The position numbers were made by a program, and so were the translations under genes. Of a stretch of DNA of 17,246 nt, positions 14,385 to 17,246 are shown piece after piece; positions within the stretch are counted from its first letter, which is position 1; each line of letters opens with the position of its first letter. The DNA lies in NCBI GenBank assembly GCA_011043375.1, contig DQYP01000162.1:1-17246 (forward strand). Direction: 5' to 3'. This DNA is from Thermotogaceae bacterium. GTDB lineage: Bacteria > Thermotogota > Thermotogae > B21-G9 > HyVt-16. The notes under the pieces were generated by a model. The model was not told where the DNA came from. It was given only the letters and a program-made list of their open reading frames with translations, and ran no database searches.

Positions 14385-14948
14385 TTGCCAACAAATCCTA
14401 AGAGATTAACTGTTATCTCTATAATGAGTGCTTTGGCAACTGTCCTAATGCTTTTCGAGATTCCGATCCCTTTCTTGCCAGGATTTAAATATGATGCGAG
14501 TGAGATAGTTGCTTTAATAACATCATTTTTACTTGGACCCTTATCAGGCATTGTTGTCATCTTGATAAAAGATTTACTTTTCTTTTTAATAAAAGGTGCA
14601 GAACCTATAGGAATAGTTATGAATCTTGCTATGGGAATTACCTTCGTGGGAATAGCAGGTTTGATATATTCTTTGAAGAAAACCAAACTCAGAGCAATAA
14701 TTTCAATGATAGTGTCATCTGTTGTGACGATAATAGTCATGGATGCGTTGAATTTGATAGTTTATCCAATGTATCTCCATATTGATGTGAGTGTAATCAT
14801 TAATCAATATCTACTGATGATTACTATATTCAATCTTGGTAAAACATTAATAGCTTCGATCGTAACCTTCGCTATTTACAAAAAGGTTTCTTCATTCTTT
14901 AAATTGGAAGCGTTTGAGGATGAGATTAAAACGGTCAATACCAATTGA
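14385..14948 (+). CDS. ribU: ECF transporter S component, RibU-like (riboflavin uptake)
   Basis: Substrate-binding membrane subunit that uses a shared ECF energising module. The 187-residue product has about six membrane helices. It fits RibU-type S components: a short cytoplasmic start followed by SIMSALATVLMLFEIPIPF, then FKYDASEIVALI and FLLGPLSGIVVILIKDLLFF. The place between rpmA and rplM is the one I recall for the riboflavin transporter of Thermotoga maritima. I prefer the TTG at 14385 because AAGGGGTGAT (14371-14380) is well spaced from it; GTG 14376, ATG 14379 and GTG 14382 are too close to that site or inside it. No FMN riboswitch is visible upstream. The riboflavin assignment is from family and synteny. 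Confidence 0.85.
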   Translation: MPTNPKRLTVISIMSALATVLMLFEIPIPFLPGFKYDASEIVALITSFLLGPLSGIVVILIKDLLFFLIKGAEPIGIVMNLAMGITFVGIAGLIYSLKKTKLRAIISMIVSSVVTIIVMDALNLIVYPMYLHIDVSVIINQYLLMITIFNLGKTLIASIVTFAIYKKVSSFFKLEAFEDEIKTVNTN

Positions 14949-14961
14949 AGGAGGTTTAGTT

Positions 14962-15396
14962 ATGGAAAGTAAAACAAAATTTTTCAAGAAAGAAGAAGTT
15001 AATAAAAAGTGGTATCTCATAAATGCAGAAAACAAAATATTGGGACGTTTAGCATCGAAAATCGCCACTATATTACAGGGAAAGAACAAACCAGAATATT
15101 CTCCAAACAGCGACTGTGGTGATTATGTTATCGTAACCAACTGTGAAAAAATAATATTGACTGGTAAAAAATTAAAAGATAAAAAATATTACAGACATAG
15201 CGGATATCTGGGTAACCTTAAAGTTAAAACAGCCGGTGAAATCCTTGAAAAAAACCCTGAGTTTTTGATAAAACAGGCGGTTAAGGGAATGCTACCCAAA
15301 AACAAGCTCGGCAGAAGAATGTTAAAGAAATTAAAAGTTTATGCTGGACCTGAACATCCACATCAAGCACAAAAACCTGAAATTATAGATTTGTAA
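14962..15396 (+). CDS. rplM: 50S ribosomal protein L13
   Basis: Early-assembling large-subunit protein. The 144-residue product has KKWYLINAENKILGRLASKI, GDYVIVTNCEKI, the LTGKKLKDKKYYRHSGYLG block, and the C-terminal GMLPKNKLGRRMLKKLKVY and GPEHPHQAQKP. The ATG at 14962 follows AAGGAGG at 14948-14954, 13 bases after the ribU stop. A longer frame is open upstream but overlaps ribU and lacks a ribosome site. It is paired with rpsI as in nearly all bacteria. Confidence 0.98.
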   Translation: MESKTKFFKKEEVNKKWYLINAENKILGRLASKIATILQGKNKPEYSPNSDCGDYVIVTNCEKIILTGKKLKDKKYYRHSGYLGNLKVKTAGEILEKNPEFLIKQAVKGMLPKNKLGRRMLKKLKVYAGPEHPHQAQKPEIIDL

Positions 15397-15411
15397 GAAA
15401 GGAGGATCCAA

Positions 15412-15810
15412 ATGATAACAAATTATTATGGAACGGGAAGAAGAAAAAATGCTGTTGCAAGGGTATACCTGAGAAATGGAAATGGAAAAATTATTATAAA
15501 CGGTAAGGAATACAAAGATTTGATCAACTACTTTCAAAGAAGTACTTTAATCCAGCATATAATCGAACCACTCAATGTTACAAACACAAATGGCAAGTTT
15601 GATATGATAATAAGGGTCAATGGAGGAGGTTTGAGCGGTCAGGCTGGGGCTGTCAGACTTGGAATAGCTAGGGCATTATTACAGTACAACTCTGATCTTC
15701 GTAAGACCTTGAAAGAAAAAGGAATGTTAACAAGAGATCCCCGAATGGTGGAAAGAAAAAAATATGGTTTGAAAAAAGCACGAAGAGCACCTCAGTTTTC
15801 TAAGCGTTAA
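15412..15810 (+). CDS. rpsI: 30S ribosomal protein S9
   Basis: Small-subunit head protein whose C-terminal tail contacts the P-site tRNA. The 132-residue product has YYGTGRRKNAVARVYLR, VNGGGLSGQAGAVRLGIARA, LTRDPRMVERKKYGLKKARR and the expected end APQFSKR. The ATG follows AAGGAGG after 15 bases from rplM. It closes the ribosomal operon; a strong terminator follows 14 bases after the stop. Identification is secure. Confidence 0.98.
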   Translation: MITNYYGTGRRKNAVARVYLRNGNGKIIINGKEYKDLINYFQRSTLIQHIIEPLNVTNTNGKFDMIIRVNGGGLSGQAGAVRLGIARALLQYNSDLRKTLKEKGMLTRDPRMVERKKYGLKKARRAPQFSKR

Positions 15811-15824
15811 ATTTTTTCAAGTAC

Positions 15825-15860
15825 ATCACACGCTGTATCTATGTACAGCGTGTGATTTTT
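15825..15860 (+). terminator. Intrinsic terminator between rpsI and dnaG
   Basis: ATCACACGCTGTA (15825-15837) pairs perfectly with TACAGCGTGTGAT (15844-15856) around a 6-base loop, followed by four further T residues. It lies 12 bases before the dnaG start, with the dnaG ribosome site GAGGTG starting one base after it. No promoter fits between the hairpin and dnaG. Confidence 0.92.
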
Positions 15861-15872
15861 GAGGTGTTGAAA

Positions 15873-17228
15873 TTGTTATCCAAAGAAATCATAGAATCTA
15901 TTAAGTCCAAATTGAACATCGTCGATGTTATTTCGGAATATGTTGTGTTGCAGCGAGTTGGAAAAAATTTCAGAGGTCTTTGCCCTTTTCATAGTGAGAA
16001 AACTCCTTCTTTTTATGTAAGTCGAGAAAAAGGACTGTATCATTGTTTCGGATGTGGGGCATCCGGTGATGTCATAAAATTCGTTCAGGAAATCGAAGGA
16101 ATAACTTTCATAGATGCAGTTAAAAAATTAGCAGATCGTGCTGGAATAAAGTTACCCGAGATATCTTCAAGTAGAAATGAGTATTATGCAAAATATGTGA
16201 AATTGTATACAAAGTTAGCAAATATATATCATAAAAACATTTTCAAGCAGAACGAACTTTTAAATTATTTGATGAACATCAGGAAGATAGAGTTAAGCAT
16301 TATTAGAAAATTCAAAATCGGTTTCTGTCCGCCAAATTCAAAATCTGCTTATTTTGAAGCTAAAAACCTCGGTGTAGCAAATTCAGAATTAAGAAAATTT
16401 GGATTGGTAAATTCTAAAGGTGTTGATTTCCATAACAACAGATTGGTTTTTCCTGTTTATAACGATAAAGGTAGTGTAGTGGCGTTCGGCAGTAGAGTTG
16501 TACCAAATACTATAACAGATCTACCAAAGTATATAAATACGCCTGAAACTCCTTTTTTTTCAAAATCGAAAGAGTTTTTTTGTTCGACTAATGCTTTTGA
16601 TATTGCAAAAGAGGCGAATTTTATTATTTTGGTGGAAGGGTATTTCGATGTTTTGTCTTTAAATGTTTGTGGATTTGAAAATACTGTAGCTCCTATGGGA
16701 ACTTCTCTTTCTAACGATCAAATAAAAAAGATCTCGAAGATCACCAAGAACGTTATATTGTTTTTTGATTCTGATGATGCTGGAAAGAAAGCAACCATAA
16801 ACATTATTCCGAAAGTAGAAGAGAATAATTTAAATATAGCAATAGTAAATTCGAGAGAATTTAAAGATGCTTCCGAAATTCTGCAAAGAAAAAATCAAGA
16901 GCATCTCAAAAAATATATAGAAAGTGCCATTGGATACGAAGAGTTTTTAGTTGAAGAGTTCTCAAAGTCCTTGAATATCAACAATCCAGCAAGTGTTGAA
17001 GCTTTTTTAGAAAAGATTCAACCCTTTGCTTTGAGAATGCTTGAAAAAAGGCCTGTGAGATATGAGAATTTGATAAAAATCATAAACTCAAAATTGGGGA
17101 TAAGGGAAACAATTTCAAGAACTTTGAGAACTGTTCAACTAAAAACTCTTCGTCTCCAATATCAATTTCTATATATTTTTTGTGATGCTCTTAAGTTTTT
17201 CTTTGCAGAAATTCAGAAGCATCTTTAA
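15873..17228 (+). CDS. dnaG: DNA primase DnaG, 3' part replaced by an inverted repeat
   Basis: Makes RNA primers at the replication fork. The frame encodes 451 residues: the CHC2 zinc finger (Cys37, His40, Cys58, Cys61; CPFHSEKTPSF and YHCFGCGASGDVIKF), then the catalytic core with the TOPRIM motifs VEGYFDVLSL and FFDSDDAGKKA, then part of the following helical region (about 350-413). Usual DnaG proteins have about 550-600 residues, so the C-terminal helicase-binding domain is missing. From about residue 414 the sequence is not primase: bases 17114-17246 are an imperfect reverse complement of 16843-16975. The TTG at 15873 is chosen because GAGGTG lies six bases upstream; a TTG at 15867 is possible. 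Gene identity is secure; the 3' end is not reliable. Confidence 0.92.
   Translation: MLSKEIIESIKSKLNIVDVISEYVVLQRVGKNFRGLCPFHSEKTPSFYVSREKGLYHCFGCGASGDVIKFVQEIEGITFIDAVKKLADRAGIKLPEISSSRNEYYAKYVKLYTKLANIYHKNIFKQNELLNYLMNIRKIELSIIRKFKIGFCPPNSKSAYFEAKNLGVANSELRKFGLVNSKGVDFHNNRLVFPVYNDKGSVVAFGSRVVPNTITDLPKYINTPETPFFSKSKEFFCSTNAFDIAKEANFIILVEGYFDVLSLNVCGFENTVAPMGTSLSNDQIKKISKITKNVILFFDSDDAGKKATINIIPKVEENNLNIAIVNSREFKDASEILQRKNQEHLKKYIESAIGYEEFLVEEFSKSLNINNPASVEAFLEKIQPFALRMLEKRPVRYENLIKIINSKLGIRETISRTLRTVQLKTLRLQYQFLYIFCDALKFFFAEIQKHL
16843..16975 (+). repeat. Left arm of 133-base inverted repeat (in dnaG)
   Basis: This segment of the dnaG coding sequence is repeated in reverse complement at 17114-17246 with 122 of 133 positions identical by my hand alignment and no gaps. 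The arms are separated by 138 bases (16976-17113). This left copy keeps a sensible DnaG reading frame. Confidence 0.9.
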
Positions 17229-17246
17229 ATTCTCTCGAATTTACTA
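17114..17246 (-). repeat. Right arm of 133-base inverted repeat (degenerate dnaG copy)
   Basis: Read on the minus strand this is a second copy of 16843-16975. It differs at 11 positions, and in the dnaG frame it has an early TAA stop (after QRKT), so it does not encode an intact primase fragment. The match runs up to the last base of the window and may continue beyond it. Confidence 0.9.

Noticed and set aside
14371..14400. An FMN riboswitch before ribU
   Set aside because: ribU begins within a few bases of the rpmA stop, leaving no room for one.
17090..17228. A simple frameshift near the end of dnaG
   Set aside because: No other frame restores primase sequence; the region is the reverse complement of upstream dnaG, which explains it fully.

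Overview
The window is bacterial, AT-rich and densely coded, and it fits Thermotogota (Thermotogales). The rplU-prp-rpmA-ribU-rplM-rpsI order and the miaA-hfq-hflX block are ones I associate with that phylum, many starts are TTG, and the Shine-Dalgarno sites are strong (AGGAGGTGAT type). This rests on protein resemblance and gene order from memory; no database was searched, and the genus is left open (a low-GC Petrotoga- or Pseudothermotoga-like lineage would fit).

Layout. (1) Positions 2-2504, minus strand: pnp and rpsO, separated by a 12-bp perfect hairpin. (2) 2505-2649: a divergent control region where the rpsO promoter and a candidate tRNA promoter share their -35 area, with a structured rpsO leader. 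(3) 2650-2760, plus strand: tRNA-Arg(CCU) and an intrinsic terminator. (4) 2765-7656: two sugar-type ABC permeases, each with a very large insertion between its first and second canonical membrane helices, then a lipoprotein and a small membrane coiled-coil protein. No binding protein or ATPase is present. (5) 7580-13313: an RsmJ/YpiP-type methyltransferase, miaA, hfq, hflX, an M23 peptidase, a small CxxC protein and metK, tightly packed or overlapping; the only gap over 100 bases is before hfq. (6) 13314-15860: an extended -10 promoter, a structured leader, rplU, prp, rpmA, ribU, rplM, rpsI and a strong terminator. (7) 15873 to the end: dnaG, whose last coding part is replaced by an imperfect inverted copy of its own upstream sequence.

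The genes are mainly housekeeping: translation (S15, L21, L27, L13, S9, tRNA), RNA turnover and modification (PNPase, Hfq, MiaA, methyltransferase, HflX), SAM supply (MetK), riboflavin uptake (RibU), cell wall (M23) and replication (DnaG). The accessory part is the permease module.

Three things stand out. Two genes (malF-type permease and hflX) appear to start at ATA codons placed after near-perfect Shine-Dalgarno sites, because all standard starts would remove conserved N-termini. Both permeases carry unusual insertions at the same topological place. The end of the window is a 133-base, about 92% identical inverted repeat inside dnaG, which is either an assembly or amplification chimera or a real rearrangement. 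No gene-free stretch exceeds 300 bases. I saw no CRISPR array, insertion sequence or replication origin.
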